DNA from: Cellulomonas fimi ATCC 484
GTDB taxonomy: Bacteria > Actinomycetota > Actinomycetes > Actinomycetales > Cellulomonadaceae
Assembly (NCBI RefSeq): GCF_000212695.1
Contig: NC_015514.1
Coordinates: 3,782,001 to 3,846,000, forward strand
Length of the DNA: 64,000 nt
Direction of reading: 5' to 3'
Shown here: piece by piece, positions 8,235-16,754 of the stretch
Numbering within the stretch: position 1 is the first letter of the stretch
Layout: the number at the start of each line of letters is the position of its first letter
Position numbers and translations under genes: made by a program
The notes under the pieces: model-generated
What the model was told of the DNA's origin: nothing
The model's input: only the letters and a program-made list of their open reading frames with translations
Database searches by the model: none

Positions 8235-10697
8235 ATGCCTCATCCTCCGCGCGCGCGCGGCCGTCAGGTCAACCTCTTCCAGGCGCTGGCGCTGCTGCTG
8301 TCGTTCGTGCTCGTCGCCGGTGTCGGCGGCGTGCTCGGCGCCGGCCTGCTGCTGCCCGCGGTGACGGTCGCCAACGGGGTCACGGACATGACCGTGACCG
8401 CGTTCGACGACCTCCCGACGGAGCTCGAGCCGACCAAGCTGCCGGAGAAGTCCGTGATCCTCGCGGCCGACGGCACGCTGCTCGCGACGTTCTTCGACGA
8501 GGACCGCGTCGTGGTGCCGCAGTCGGAGATCTCGATCCACCTGCAGAACGCGGTGATCGCGGTCGAGGACAAGCGCTTCCGGCAGCACGCGGGCGTCGAC
8601 CCGACGGGCATGCTGCGCGCCGCGGTCCAGGGGCAGGTCGGCTCCGGCGACAGCCAGCAGGGCGCGTCGACGCTCACGCAGCAGTACGTCAAGAACGTGC
8701 TGATCCAGGCCGCGCAGAAGCTGCCGACGCGCGCCGAGCAGCAGGCCGCGATGACCGCTGCGACCGTCGCCGAGGGGCCGGAGGGGTACGCGCGCAAGCT
8801 CCGCGAGGCGAAGCTCGCCATCACGCTCGAGAAGCAGATGACGAAGGACGAGATCCTCGAGAAGTACCTCAACATCGCGCAGTTCGGCATCAAGGTCTAC
8901 GGCGCCGAGGCCGCCGCGCAGTACTACTTCAGCAAGCCTGCGAAGGACCTCACCTACCTCGAGGCCGCCACGATCGCGGGCATCACGCAGAGCCCGTCGC
9001 TGTGGGACCCGTCGCGCGACCCGGTGAAGTCGCAGGAGCGGCGCGACGTCGTGCTGTTCACGATGCACGAGCAGGGCTACATCACCGACGAGGAGTACGA
9101 GGCCGGCCTGGCCACGCCCGTCGCGGACACCCTGCACCTCAAGCCGCTGCGGATCGGGTGCGTCGCCGCGAGCGACGCGGTGCCGGGCGCGGGCTACTTC
9201 TGCGACTACGTCACCAAGGTCATCGTCAACGACCCGGCGTTCGGTGCGGAGCGCAAGGACCGCGAGTCGCTGCTCTACCAGGGCGGCCTGACGATCACGA
9301 CGACGCTCGACCCGGCCCGGCAGGCGATCGCCGACGCCGAGGTCAAGGCGGCGGTCCCGGTCGACGACTCGAGCCAGCTCGGGCACGCGCTCGTGAGCGT
9401 CGAGCCGGGCACCGGCAAGATCGTCGCGATGGCGCAGAACCGCATCTACGCGCCCGTCGCCGCGAACGCCGGCGAGGAGCCGGTCAACTACAACACCGAC
9501 TTCGCGTACGGCGCGTCCGGCGGCTTCAACCCCGGTTCGACGTACAAGCCGTTCACGCTGCTGACGTGGCTGTCCAAGGGGCACAGCCTGTACGAGTCGG
9601 TCAACGGCGCCGAGCGGCAGCTCAACCTCAACCAGTTCCGCGCGTGCGGCGGCAAGTGGTCGAACAACGAGCCGTGGAAGCCCAACAACTCCGAGGGCAG
9701 CGGCAGCATGATGACGGTGCTCGACGCGACCCGGAACTCGGTCAACCTCGCGTACCTGTCGATGGCCATGGAGCTCGACATGTGCGACATCGCCGACACC
9801 GCGTCGAGCATCGGCGTGCACATCGCCAAGCCGCGCACCGCCGACCAGGGCAGCAACGAGCGCCTGCTCGCCGGCACGAACGGCCCGGGCCTCAACCCGT
9901 CGAACGTCCTCGGCACCGACGAGGTCGCGCCCCTGACGATGGCGGCGGCGTTCGCGACGTTCGCCTCGGGCGGCACGTACTGCACCCCGATCGCCATCAC
10001 GAGCGTCCTGGACACCGACGGCAACCCGCTCCCCGTGCCGGACGCGCAGTGCCACCAGGCGATCCCCGCCAACCTCGCCAACACGATGAACTTCGCCCTG
10101 AGCGGCGTGTGGAACGGCACGGCCAGCACGGTCGACGCGCCGCCCTTCCCGTCCGCCGGCAAGACGGGCACGACCAGCGAGAACGAGCAGACCTGGTTCG
10201 TCGGCTACACGCCGCGCCTGTCGACGGCCGTGTGGCTGGGCGACCCGAAGCAGTCGAAGCGCCAGGTCAAGAACATGTACGTCGGGCCGACCTGGGTGCG
10301 ACGCGCCTACGGTGCGACCGTCTCGGCGCCGACGTGGCGGCGGTTCATGGTCCAGGCGCTCGCGAGCGGTGACAACCCCGGCTTCGCGGCCCCCGACGAC
10401 AAGCTCGTGTTCGGCGAGCGCGTGGGTGTCCCGAGCGTCGTCGGCCGGAGCGAGGGCGACGCGCGGGCGATCCTCGAGCAGCGCGGCTTCCGCGTGTCCG
10501 TGGACCCGACGCAGATCCCCTCCGGCCAGGCCGCGGGGACGGTCGCCGAGCAGAGCCCGTCCGGCACCGCCACGAAGGGGTCGACGATCACGCTGCGGAT
10601 CTCCAACGGGCAGGGCGGCGGCCAGCCGCAGCAGCCCGGACCGGGACCGGGCGGAGGCGGCGACGGAGGGCCCGGCAACGGCCGGGGCAACCCGTGA
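8235..10697 (+). CDS. Bifunctional penicillin-binding protein with PASTA domain (PonA2 type)
   Basis: An 820-residue class A penicillin-binding protein that polymerises and cross-links peptidoglycan on the outer face of the membrane. Order of parts: a short cytoplasmic tail, one membrane segment (about 15-40), a GT51 glycosyltransferase with the catalytic glutamate in EDKRF (about 111) and QGASTLTQQYVKN, a transpeptidase with the active serine in GSTYK (about 435-438), S-V-N near 501 and KTGTT near 643, then one PASTA domain (about 715-785) and a Gly/Pro-rich tail. It matches PonA2 of mycobacteria in domain order and neighbourhood (whiB4 divergent, metallophosphoesterase downstream). Its stop codon overlaps the GTG of the next gene. 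Confidence 0.93.
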   Translation: MPHPPRARGRQVNLFQALALLLSFVLVAGVGGVLGAGLLLPAVTVANGVTDMTVTAFDDLPTELEPTKLPEKSVILAADGTLLATFFDEDRVVVPQSEISIHLQNAVIAVEDKRFRQHAGVDPTGMLRAAVQGQVGSGDSQQGASTLTQQYVKNVLIQAAQKLPTRAEQQAAMTAATVAEGPEGYARKLREAKLAITLEKQMTKDEILEKYLNIAQFGIKVYGAEAAAQYYFSKPAKDLTYLEAATIAGITQSPSLWDPSRDPVKSQERRDVVLFTMHEQGYITDEEYEAGLATPVADTLHLKPLRIGCVAASDAVPGAGYFCDYVTKVIVNDPAFGAERKDRESLLYQGGLTITTTLDPARQAIADAEVKAAVPVDDSSQLGHALVSVEPGTGKIVAMAQNRIYAPVAANAGEEPVNYNTDFAYGASGGFNPGSTYKPFTLLTWLSKGHSLYESVNGAERQLNLNQFRACGGKWSNNEPWKPNNSEGSGSMMTVLDATRNSVNLAYLSMAMELDMCDIADTASSIGVHIAKPRTADQGSNERLLAGTNGPGLNPSNVLGTDEVAPLTMAAAFATFASGGTYCTPIAITSVLDTDGNPLPVPDAQCHQAIPANLANTMNFALSGVWNGTASTVDAPPFPSAGKTGTTSENEQTWFVGYTPRLSTAVWLGDPKQSKRQVKNMYVGPTWVRRAYGATVSAPTWRRFMVQALASGDNPGFAAPDDKLVFGERVGVPSVVGRSEGDARAILEQRGFRVSVDPTQIPSGQAAGTVAEQSPSGTATKGSTITLRISNGQGGGQPQQPGPGPGGGGDGGPGNGRGNP

Positions 10698-11632
10698 CCG
10701 CCACGCTCCCGCGGGCGCTCGGCGCCGTCGCCCTCGCCGGTGCCGGTGCGCTCGCCTGGTCGCTCGTCGAGGCGCGCTGGTACACCCTGCGCGAGGTGAC
10801 CGTGCCGGTGCTGCCCTCCGGGCAGGACCCGCTGCGGGTGCTGCACCTGTCCGACCTGCACCTCACCCCGGGCCAGCGCCGCAAGGTCGACTGGGTCCGC
10901 GACCTCGCGTCGCTCGACCCCCACCTCGTCGTCGACACGGGCGACAACTGGGCGCACCTCGACGCCATGACCTCGCTGCTCGACGCCCTCGAGCCGCACC
11001 TGGCCCGCCCGGGAGCGTTCGTGCTCGGCTCGAACGACTACTACGCCCCGCGGGCCAAGAACCCGGCCCGGTACCTGCTGCCGGACTCCCGCGGCGACGC
11101 CCCGGCACGCCCCGTGGAGCTGCCGTGGCGCGAGCTCGTCGCGCGCTTCTCGGCCGCCGGCTGGATCGACCTGACCAACCGGCGCGACGTGCTCAAGGTC
11201 GACGGGCGCGTGCTCTCCCTGGTCGGGACGGACGACGCGCACCTCGACCGCGACCGCTTCCCCGCGGCGGGCGGCGACGACGACGTGCGCGGCGGCTCCG
11301 TCCCGATCGACCTGCACCTCGGCGTCACGCACGCGCCCTACCGCCGGGTGCTCGACGCGATGCACGCCGACGACGTCGACGTCACGATCGCGGGCCACAC
11401 GCACGGCGGCCAGCTCGCCGTCCCGCTGTGGGGCGCCCTGGTGACGAACTGCGACCTCGACACGCGCCGCGCGAAGGGTCTGCACGGCTGGCCGGGCCCG
11501 CGCCCCGACCGCACCGGCGGCGCGGGGTCGTCCTGGCTGCACGTATCGGCGGGCCTCGGCACGTCCCCGTACGCCCCCGTGCGGTTCGCGTGCCGGCCCG
11601 AGGCGACGCTGCTCACGTTCGTCGCCGCCTGA
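10694..11632 (+). CDS. Membrane-anchored metallophosphoesterase
   Basis: A 312-residue calcineurin-like phosphoesterase with an N-terminal membrane-anchor or signal segment. The metal-binding motifs are all present in order: SDLHL (D-x-H), DTGDN (G-D), SND, THAP (H) and AGHTHGGQ (G-H-x-H). It overlaps the end of the penicillin-binding protein gene by four bases (GTGA), so the two are translationally coupled. This pairing is conserved in actinobacteria (Rv3682-Rv3683 in M. tuberculosis), suggesting a cell-envelope substrate, but the actual substrate is unknown. The GTG at 10694 is the only sensible start. Confidence 0.88.
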   Translation: MTATLPRALGAVALAGAGALAWSLVEARWYTLREVTVPVLPSGQDPLRVLHLSDLHLTPGQRRKVDWVRDLASLDPHLVVDTGDNWAHLDAMTSLLDALEPHLARPGAFVLGSNDYYAPRAKNPARYLLPDSRGDAPARPVELPWRELVARFSAAGWIDLTNRRDVLKVDGRVLSLVGTDDAHLDRDRFPAAGGDDDVRGGSVPIDLHLGVTHAPYRRVLDAMHADDVDVTIAGHTHGGQLAVPLWGALVTNCDLDTRRAKGLHGWPGPRPDRTGGAGSSWLHVSAGLGTSPYAPVRFACRPEATLLTFVAA

Positions 11633-11701
11633 CCGCGACGGCCCCGCACGGGCGCTGCTGCGGCGGTGGGATCCGGTTTCGTCGGGAGCCGCATCGTCGG
11701 C

Positions 11702-11707
11702 TATCCT
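11702..11707 (+). promoter_or_regulatory. Candidate -10 of tRNA-Pro
   Basis: TATCCT lies 12 bases upstream of the mature 5' end of tRNA-Pro, fitting a strong actinobacterial -10. Confidence 0.5.
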
Positions 11708-11719
11708 TACGGGGCTCCA

Positions 11720-11793
<74 letters not shown>

Positions 11794-11802
11794 CAGACGA
11801 TG

Positions 11803-11839
11803 GGCCCTCATGACCGCGGCGACGTGCGACATGAGGGCC
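11803..11839 (+). terminator. Hairpin downstream of tRNA-Pro
   Basis: Ten-base perfect arms (GGCCCTCATG at 11803-11812, CATGAGGGCC at 11830-11839) around a 17-base loop, ten bases after the tRNA and followed by a T-containing stretch. The remaining sequence up to 12015 shows no gene. Confidence 0.6.
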
Positions 11840-12015
11840 TATCGCTTTCCCCGGACGACCGCCACGCACGGCACGAGGAGACGACGGACCGTGAGTGACA
11901 CCGCCCGACGCGTCGTCCTCCGGTCTCCCGGGGCGGCAGCCCTGATCTGACTCGCGGCATCGCTCGGGCGCCGGCTCGGTGACGCGCGGGGACGTGCTGA
12001 GCGACCGTCGCCGGT

Positions 12016-12636
12016 TCACGACGGGGTGGGGTCGGTGCGCAGGCGGGCGTGCAGGTGCATGTCGTGGTGGCCGTCGGCGTGCAGCGCGTGGCCCCGGCGC
12101 ACGCCCTCGGCCGTGCAGCCGAGCAGGTCGGCGACCCGGCACGACGCCAGGTTGCGCGTGGAGTGCTCGACCTCGACCCGGTGCAGGCCGAGGTCGGTGA
12201 ACGCCCACCGCAGCGCCTCGCGGCCCGCCCGGACGGCGACGCGCCGCCCCCGGGCTGCGGGCACCGTCCAGTACGCCAGCGCGGCGTAGCCCTCGAAGAG
12301 CGTGATGTGCGTGAGGGCGACGCGTCCGACGAGCGCCCCGCCGGAGCCTCCGCCCCCGGACCCGCCGGCCTCGTCCGGCTCCACGACGGCCCACTCCACC
12401 GAGCGCTCCTCGCGCCACGCGGCGTTCTTGCCGTCGATCCACGCGACCGCCTCGGCGTCGTCCGCCATCGTGCGGGCGTGCCACCGGCGGATCGCGGGGT
12501 CGTCGTAGGCGGCCCGCACGGCGGGCGCGTCGTCCGCCGCCCAGGGGCGCAGCAGCAGCCCCTCGGCGGTGAGCACGGGCTGCGGTCGCGCACCCCACAG
12601 GCCGGACGGGACGACGGGTGCGGGGATCAGCGGCAC
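12016..12636 (-). CDS. GNAT acetyltransferase (RimJ/RimL-like)
   Basis: A 206-residue GNAT-family protein. LLLRPWAADDAPAV opens the acceptor half as in RimJ-type enzymes. AYWTVPAARGRRVAVRAGREAL carries the acetyl-CoA pyrophosphate loop, and LGLHRVEVEHSTRNLASCRV is the strand-helix block typical of N-terminal or small-molecule acetyltransferases. A glycine/serine-rich insertion (GGSGGGGSGG) sits between two strands of the fold and is unusual; it is probably a surface loop. The GTG at 12636 begins just ahead of the conserved domain. Substrate unknown. It is divergent from the next gene across 75 bases. Confidence 0.75.
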   Translation of the reverse strand: MPLIPAPVVPSGLWGARPQPVLTAEGLLLRPWAADDAPAVRAAYDDPAIRRWHARTMADDAEAVAWIDGKNAAWREERSVEWAVVEPDEAGGSGGGGSGGALVGRVALTHITLFEGYAALAYWTVPAARGRRVAVRAGREALRWAFTDLGLHRVEVEHSTRNLASCRVADLLGCTAEGVRRGHALHADGHHDMHLHARLRTDPTPS

Positions 12637-12711
12637 CCGCCCATCCTGCCGCTGGTCGCGCACGTCGTCGGCGCCGGTCCAGGACGGAGCCGGTGCTGCC
12701 AGGATCGGGGC

Positions 12712-13308
12712 GTGAGACGTGACCCTGCCGACGCGGCGGACGACGAGAACTGGACCGGCGGGTACTACGAGCTGGCGATCGACCTCGGCCCGCACGACGA
12801 CGGCCGGCTCGACGCAGCCGTGCGGGCCTTGTGGGCGGCCGCCGGGCTGGAGCCTCCGTTCCGCCGCCTCGACCCCCGGCAGCGGCCCGACGTGTCGGCC
12901 CGCGCCCTCCTCGACGGGCACCTGCACGCGCGCGTGACGGTGCCGGGCCTGGGCCGGACGGTGTGCACGGTCCTGGTCGTGCGGGAGGTCACGGACGACG
13001 GCGGGGTGACGCGCCACGGCGACGACTGGCTGGACCTCTGCCTCCCGCTCGGGGCTCTCAGCCACCTCGACGCCCGCGTGGGCGCGTACCCGTTCAGCCA
13101 CGCGCCGTCGCGCGCGTGGCGCGAGCCGGTCGAGCAGTGGTTCGCCGGGGTGGCCGGCGCGGTGTTCGGGTCGGTGCCGTTCGCCTACGCGCTCACGGGC
13201 TTCGAGGTCTCGGGGTTCGGGGCGGAGGACGCCGCGGACGGGCGGACCGGGCTGTACGAGCGGGCGGCGGACGGCACCCTGCGCGTGGCGCCGGTCACGG
13301 CCTGGTGA
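12712..13308 (+). CDS. Hypothetical protein
   Basis: A 198-residue soluble, acidic protein starting at a GTG (12712). I recognise no family. There is no signal peptide or membrane segment. The middle (VCTVLVVREVTDDGG, then DDWLDLCLPLGALS) suggests alternating beta strands, and the C-terminal half is aromatic-rich. It stands alone: divergent from an acetyltransferase gene and convergent with the DUF4097-like gene, with a hairpin at its end. Codon use is typical of the region, so coding is likely. Confidence 0.6.
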   Translation: MRRDPADAADDENWTGGYYELAIDLGPHDDGRLDAAVRALWAAAGLEPPFRRLDPRQRPDVSARALLDGHLHARVTVPGLGRTVCTVLVVREVTDDGGVTRHGDDWLDLCLPLGALSHLDARVGAYPFSHAPSRAWREPVEQWFAGVAGAVFGSVPFAYALTGFEVSGFGAEDAADGRTGLYERAADGTLRVAPVTAW

Positions 13309-13342
13309 TCCGCGCGGCCGGGGCTCGCCGCCCCGGGGACGG

Positions 13343-13379
13343 GTGAGGCCCGGACGGCGGGTGCCGGTCCGGGCCTCAC
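13343..13379. terminator. Hairpin between convergent genes
   Basis: Arms GTGAGGCCCGGA (13343-13354) and TCCGGGCCTCAC (13368-13379) form a 12-bp perfect stem with further pairing possible in the loop. It lies between the hypothetical gene and the DUF4097-like gene, which converge. Confidence 0.7.
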
Positions 13380-13388
13380 GGGGCCGGG

Positions 13389-14417
13389 TCAGGAGCCGCG
13401 GGGCCCCAGGTAGGCGACGTTGCCGTCCGACGAGCGGATGACGACGGAGCGGAACGCCGACGGGTCGGTCGGGGCGTCGACGACCTGCCGGCCGTTCGAC
13501 GTCGAGATGGTCAGGGCGACCGGCTCGCCCGTGCCGAAGACCGTGACGTGACCGTTGCTGGTCACCGCCTCGACGTTCCCCTGCACGGCGGCGACGTCGA
13601 GCCCGCCGTCGCTGGAGCGGACCGCCGCGTCCCCGCGCACGTCCTGCACGGTCACGCCGCCGTTGCTGGTCACGGCCTGCAGGCTGCCGCCGATGTCGGC
13701 GACGTCGATGCGCCCGTCACTGGTCCGGACCTGCGCGTCGCCGTCGACGCGGCCCACCTGCACGCCGCCGTTGCTGGTCACGACCGCGACGTCGCCGCGC
13801 ACGTCGTCCACGTCGATCCGCCCGTCGCTCGTGCGGGCCGTGAGCGACCCGTCGACGTCGTTCACGACGATCGCGCCGTTGCTGGAGCGCAGCGTGACGT
13901 CGCCGTCGGCCTGCACGACCTCGATCCCGCCGTCGGACGTCTGCAGGTCCAGCGGCCCGGCGACGCCCGTGGCACGGACCTCGCCGTTCGACGTGCGGAC
14001 GACGACCTGCGTGCCGGCGGGCAGGTCGACGTCGAGCGAGCCGGAGCACGAGCCGAACCACCACGAGCAGCGGTTGCGCACGACGAGGCGGTCGTCGCCC
14101 TCGTCGACCTCGTAGGTCGGCATGGAGAACCCGCCGCGCTGGGTGCGCACGACGTCGACGGACGAGCCGCTCGTGCCGGAGACGGTCACGCGGCCGTCGG
14201 CGACGAGCTCGACGACGTCGGCGGACGCGTAGGTCGCGTGCTCGGTCATCGTGCGGGAGACGACCAGGTCGGCCACCTGCACGCCGCCCCACAGGAGCGT
14301 GACGCCGCCGAGGACGGCGCCGGTCCAGGTCAGGGCGCGACCGAGCGGGGTGCGGGTCGCGGCGACGTCGGCCGTCGGCGCAGTGGTCGGGGGCTTGTCG
14401 AGCGTGGGCGTGGTCAT
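13389..14417 (-). CDS. DUF4097-like surface beta-helix protein
   Basis: A 342-residue protein with a cytoplasmic N-terminus, one membrane segment (about 28-50), and an extracellular domain made of regular repeats. About ten units of 19-22 residues end in S-N-G or S-D-G turns (TSNGEV, TSDGGI, SSNGAI, TSDGRI and so on), the signature of DUF4097/DUF2807-like right-handed beta-helix domains. One cysteine pair (CSWWFGSCS) sits before the repeats and may form a disulfide. The gene follows the NarL-type response regulator by 18 bases and is probably the third gene of that operon. It may be the output or a co-sensor of the two-component system; that is inference. The repeats explain the periodic DNA sequence here. 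Confidence 0.78.
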   Translation of the reverse strand: MTTPTLDKPPTTAPTADVAATRTPLGRALTWTGAVLGGVTLLWGGVQVADLVVSRTMTEHATYASADVVELVADGRVTVSGTSGSSVDVVRTQRGGFSMPTYEVDEGDDRLVVRNRCSWWFGSCSGSLDVDLPAGTQVVVRTSNGEVRATGVAGPLDLQTSDGGIEVVQADGDVTLRSSNGAIVVNDVDGSLTARTSDGRIDVDDVRGDVAVVTSNGGVQVGRVDGDAQVRTSDGRIDVADIGGSLQAVTSNGGVTVQDVRGDAAVRSSDGGLDVAAVQGNVEAVTSNGHVTVFGTGEPVALTISTSNGRQVVDAPTDPSAFRSVVIRSSDGNVAYLGPRGS

Positions 14418-14435
14418 GGGGTGCTCCGTTCGGGG

Positions 14436-15146
14436 TCAGCGGCCGGTGCCGATGCCGCGGGGCGGCGTGACGGCAGGACCGGGCTGGGCGGCGGTGGGTC
14501 CGTGCTCGAGCCAGCGCAGGACCGCGAGCACGCGACGGTGGTCGTCGCTGTCGGGGGGCAGGCCGAGCTTGGTGAGGATCGAGGTGACGTGCTTCTCGAC
14601 GGCGGGGAGCCCGACGACGAGGCGTTCGGCGATGGCGGTGTTGGAGCGCCCCTCGGCCATGAGCCCGAGGACGTCCCGCTCGCGCGGCGTGAGGGTCTCG
14701 AGGCCGGTGCTGCGGGTGCGGGCGAGGATCTGCGCCACGACCTCGGGGTCGATGACCGTCCCGCCGGTGGAGACGCGGCCCAGCGCGTCGAGGAACTCGT
14801 CGACGTCGGCGACGCGGTCCTTGAGCACGTAGCCGAGGCCGCGGACGTCGCCCGCGAACAGCTCGGCCGCGTACCGCTGCTCGACGTACTGGGACAGCAC
14901 GAGGATCGGCAGGCGGCGGTGCACGCTGCGCAGGTGGACGGCGGCCCGCAGGCCCTCGTCGGTGTGCGTGGGCGGCATCCGGACGTCCGTGACGAGCACG
15001 TCGGGCAGGTCGGCGCCGGTGGGGCCGAGCGCGGCGACCAGCTCGTCCGCCGACGGGTAGCCGGTGACGTCGTGGCCCTCGGCGGTCAGCAGGCGGGACA
15101 GGCCGTCCCTCAGGAGGACGGAGTCCTCCGCGATCACGATGCGCAC
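14436..15146 (-). CDS. NarL/LuxR-type response regulator
   Basis: A 236-residue response regulator. The receiver domain (about 1-120) has the acidic pair after MRIVIAED, the phospho-acceptor aspartate in VLVTDVRMP and the conserved lysine in YVLKDRV. A LuxR-type helix-turn-helix follows (LTPRERDVLGLMAEGRSNTAIAERL...VEKHV, about 148-200). It overlaps the end of the upstream histidine kinase by 13 bases, so they form a cognate pair. The C-terminal 30 residues are proline-rich. Targets are unknown; the downstream DUF4097-like gene is an obvious candidate for co-regulation. Confidence 0.9.
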   Translation of the reverse strand: MRIVIAEDSVLLRDGLSRLLTAEGHDVTGYPSADELVAALGPTGADLPDVLVTDVRMPPTHTDEGLRAAVHLRSVHRRLPILVLSQYVEQRYAAELFAGDVRGLGYVLKDRVADVDEFLDALGRVSTGGTVIDPEVVAQILARTRSTGLETLTPRERDVLGLMAEGRSNTAIAERLVVGLPAVEKHVTSILTKLGLPPDSDDHRRVLAVLRWLEHGPTAAQPGPAVTPPRGIGTGR

Positions 15147-16540
15147 GGCACCTCCACGGTGAGTCGCGTCCCGCCACCGGCGGGACTGTCGAGGTCGAAC
15201 GTGCCGTCGAGCGCCTCGACGCGGCTGCGGAGCCCGTCGAGGCCGCTGCCGGGCGCGGCGGTCGCGCCGCCCTTCCCGTCGTCCGCGACGACGACCCGCA
15301 GGACGGAGCCGTCGGGACGGTGCACCACGGTCGCCTCGACGAGCACCGACTGGGCGCCGGCGTGCTTCGTGGCGTTGGTCAGGGCCTCGGCCACGACGAA
15401 GTACGCGGCGGCCTGCGCACCGGGCTGGGCGACGGCGAGCGTCGCGGGTTCGGGCACGTCGACCGTGACCGCCAGGGGTGTGCGCGCGGCCAGCGCCGAC
15501 AGGGCGGCGTCGAGGCCGCGGTCGGTGAGGACGGCAGGGTGGATGCCGCGGACCAGGTCACGGAGCTCGGCCAAGGTCTCCTTGACCTCGCGGTGCGCGT
15601 AGTCGAGCGCCGCCGCGGCGGCGTCCGGGTCGCGGGTGGCGTGCCGCTTGGCGACGCCGAGCTCGACACCGAGCGCGACGAGCCGCTGCTGCGCGCCGTC
15701 GTGCAGGTCGCGCTCGATCCGGCGGCGCTCCTCGTCGGCGGCGCCGACCGCGGCGGTGCGGGTCTCCTGGAGGTGCTCGGCCCGCACCTGGGCGCGGTCC
15801 GCGTCGTGCCGGGCGGCGTCGGCGGCGGCCCGTGCCTGGCGCAGCGCCTCGGACTGCGCGGTCGCGCCGAGCATCCCCCGGGCGAGCCGGACGGTCAGCA
15901 GCGCGGTGCCCTGCGCGACGAGCGCGGCGAGCCACACGAGCGCGACGCCGACCAGGACGGCGGCGACGACGGCGAGCGGCCATGGGAGCCGCGACCAGTC
16001 GTCCACGGCGGAGCCTGCGCCGTAGAAGGGGAAGGCGATCGCGGCGAGACCCAGCCCGCCGAGGCCGACCATGAGCGCCCAGCCGAGCGACGAGACACTC
16101 ATCGCGACGACCGCGTAGGCCTGGTGCGCCCACATGCGCCCGTCGGAGAGCACCGCGCGCCACGTGCCCCAGCGCCACCAGCCCGGCCGGTCGGCCCGAC
16201 GGTACGTCGGTGCGGGGATCAGCGCGCCCGTCTGCGCGCCGAGCCGGGCCCGCTCGACCCGGGCGCACCACGCGCCGACGACCAGTCCGGCGAGGAGCAT
16301 CGGCAGGCCGACCCCGAACACGGGCACGAGCACGATCGACGTGAGCGTCCAGGTGAGGACCAGGAGCCCGATCGTCAGCAGCCACGGCCAGCCGATCACG
16401 AGCTGGGCGACGGCCCGCCACGTCGCGCCGGAGTACGGGGCGGCGAGCAGGTCGCGGGACGAGGCGAAAGCCGGTGCGACGACACGCAGGTCGTCGACCG
16501 GTGCACCCGGGGCGGGCGTCGGGGTGGTCGTTGTGGCCAT
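15134..16540 (-). CDS. Sensor histidine kinase, HisKA_3 type
   Basis: A 468-residue membrane kinase. The N-terminal half has about four to six membrane segments arranged as in the actinobacterial 'putative sensor' domain. A coiled-coil then leads to the dimerisation and phosphorylation helix RRRIERDLHDGAQQRLVALG, with the phosphorylated histidine in DLHDG, and a C-terminal HATPase_c domain (VVADDGKGGA, GSGLDGLRSRVEAL). It pairs with the overlapping LuxR-type regulator downstream. The signal is unknown; kinases of this architecture often respond to envelope or membrane perturbation. The ATG at 16540 is well placed. Confidence 0.9.
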   Translation of the reverse strand: MATTTTPTPAPGAPVDDLRVVAPAFASSRDLLAAPYSGATWRAVAQLVIGWPWLLTIGLLVLTWTLTSIVLVPVFGVGLPMLLAGLVVGAWCARVERARLGAQTGALIPAPTYRRADRPGWWRWGTWRAVLSDGRMWAHQAYAVVAMSVSSLGWALMVGLGGLGLAAIAFPFYGAGSAVDDWSRLPWPLAVVAAVLVGVALVWLAALVAQGTALLTVRLARGMLGATAQSEALRQARAAADAARHDADRAQVRAEHLQETRTAAVGAADEERRRIERDLHDGAQQRLVALGVELGVAKRHATRDPDAAAAALDYAHREVKETLAELRDLVRGIHPAVLTDRGLDAALSALAARTPLAVTVDVPEPATLAVAQPGAQAAAYFVVAEALTNATKHAGAQSVLVEATVVHRPDGSVLRVVVADDGKGGATAAPGSGLDGLRSRVEALDGTFDLDSPAGGGTRLTVEVPCAS

Positions 16541-16668
16541 GTCGTCGAACCTAGGGCGCGGCGCCCGCCCGCCGACACCACGCCCACCCCCGAGGTGGGG
16601 GTAGGGACAACCCGACCCCGGCGCGTCGCCCCTGGTCCGCGGGCTGGTGGCGTGCTGCTGCGGACGCG

Positions 16669-16705
16669 CCGAGGCCGGCCCGGTCGTGCTCCGGGCCGGC
16701 CTCGG
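16669..16705 (-). terminator. Terminator hairpin of cel48
   Basis: Perfect 15-bp stem (arms 16669-16683 and 16691-16705, CCGAGGCCGGCCCGG and its complement) with a 7-base loop, about 50 bases past the stop codon of cel48. It separates that gene from the two-component operon. The rest of 16541-16754 shows no gene. Confidence 0.85.
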
Positions 16706-16754
16706 TGCGGTGCGGTCGTGCGGTCCTGCGGGTGGTGCGTCCTCGCTCAGCGCG

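Noticed and set aside
13430..14000. Regular repeats that could suggest a CRISPR or tandem array
   Set aside because: The periodicity comes from protein-coding beta-helix repeats with variable DNA sequence and no spacers.
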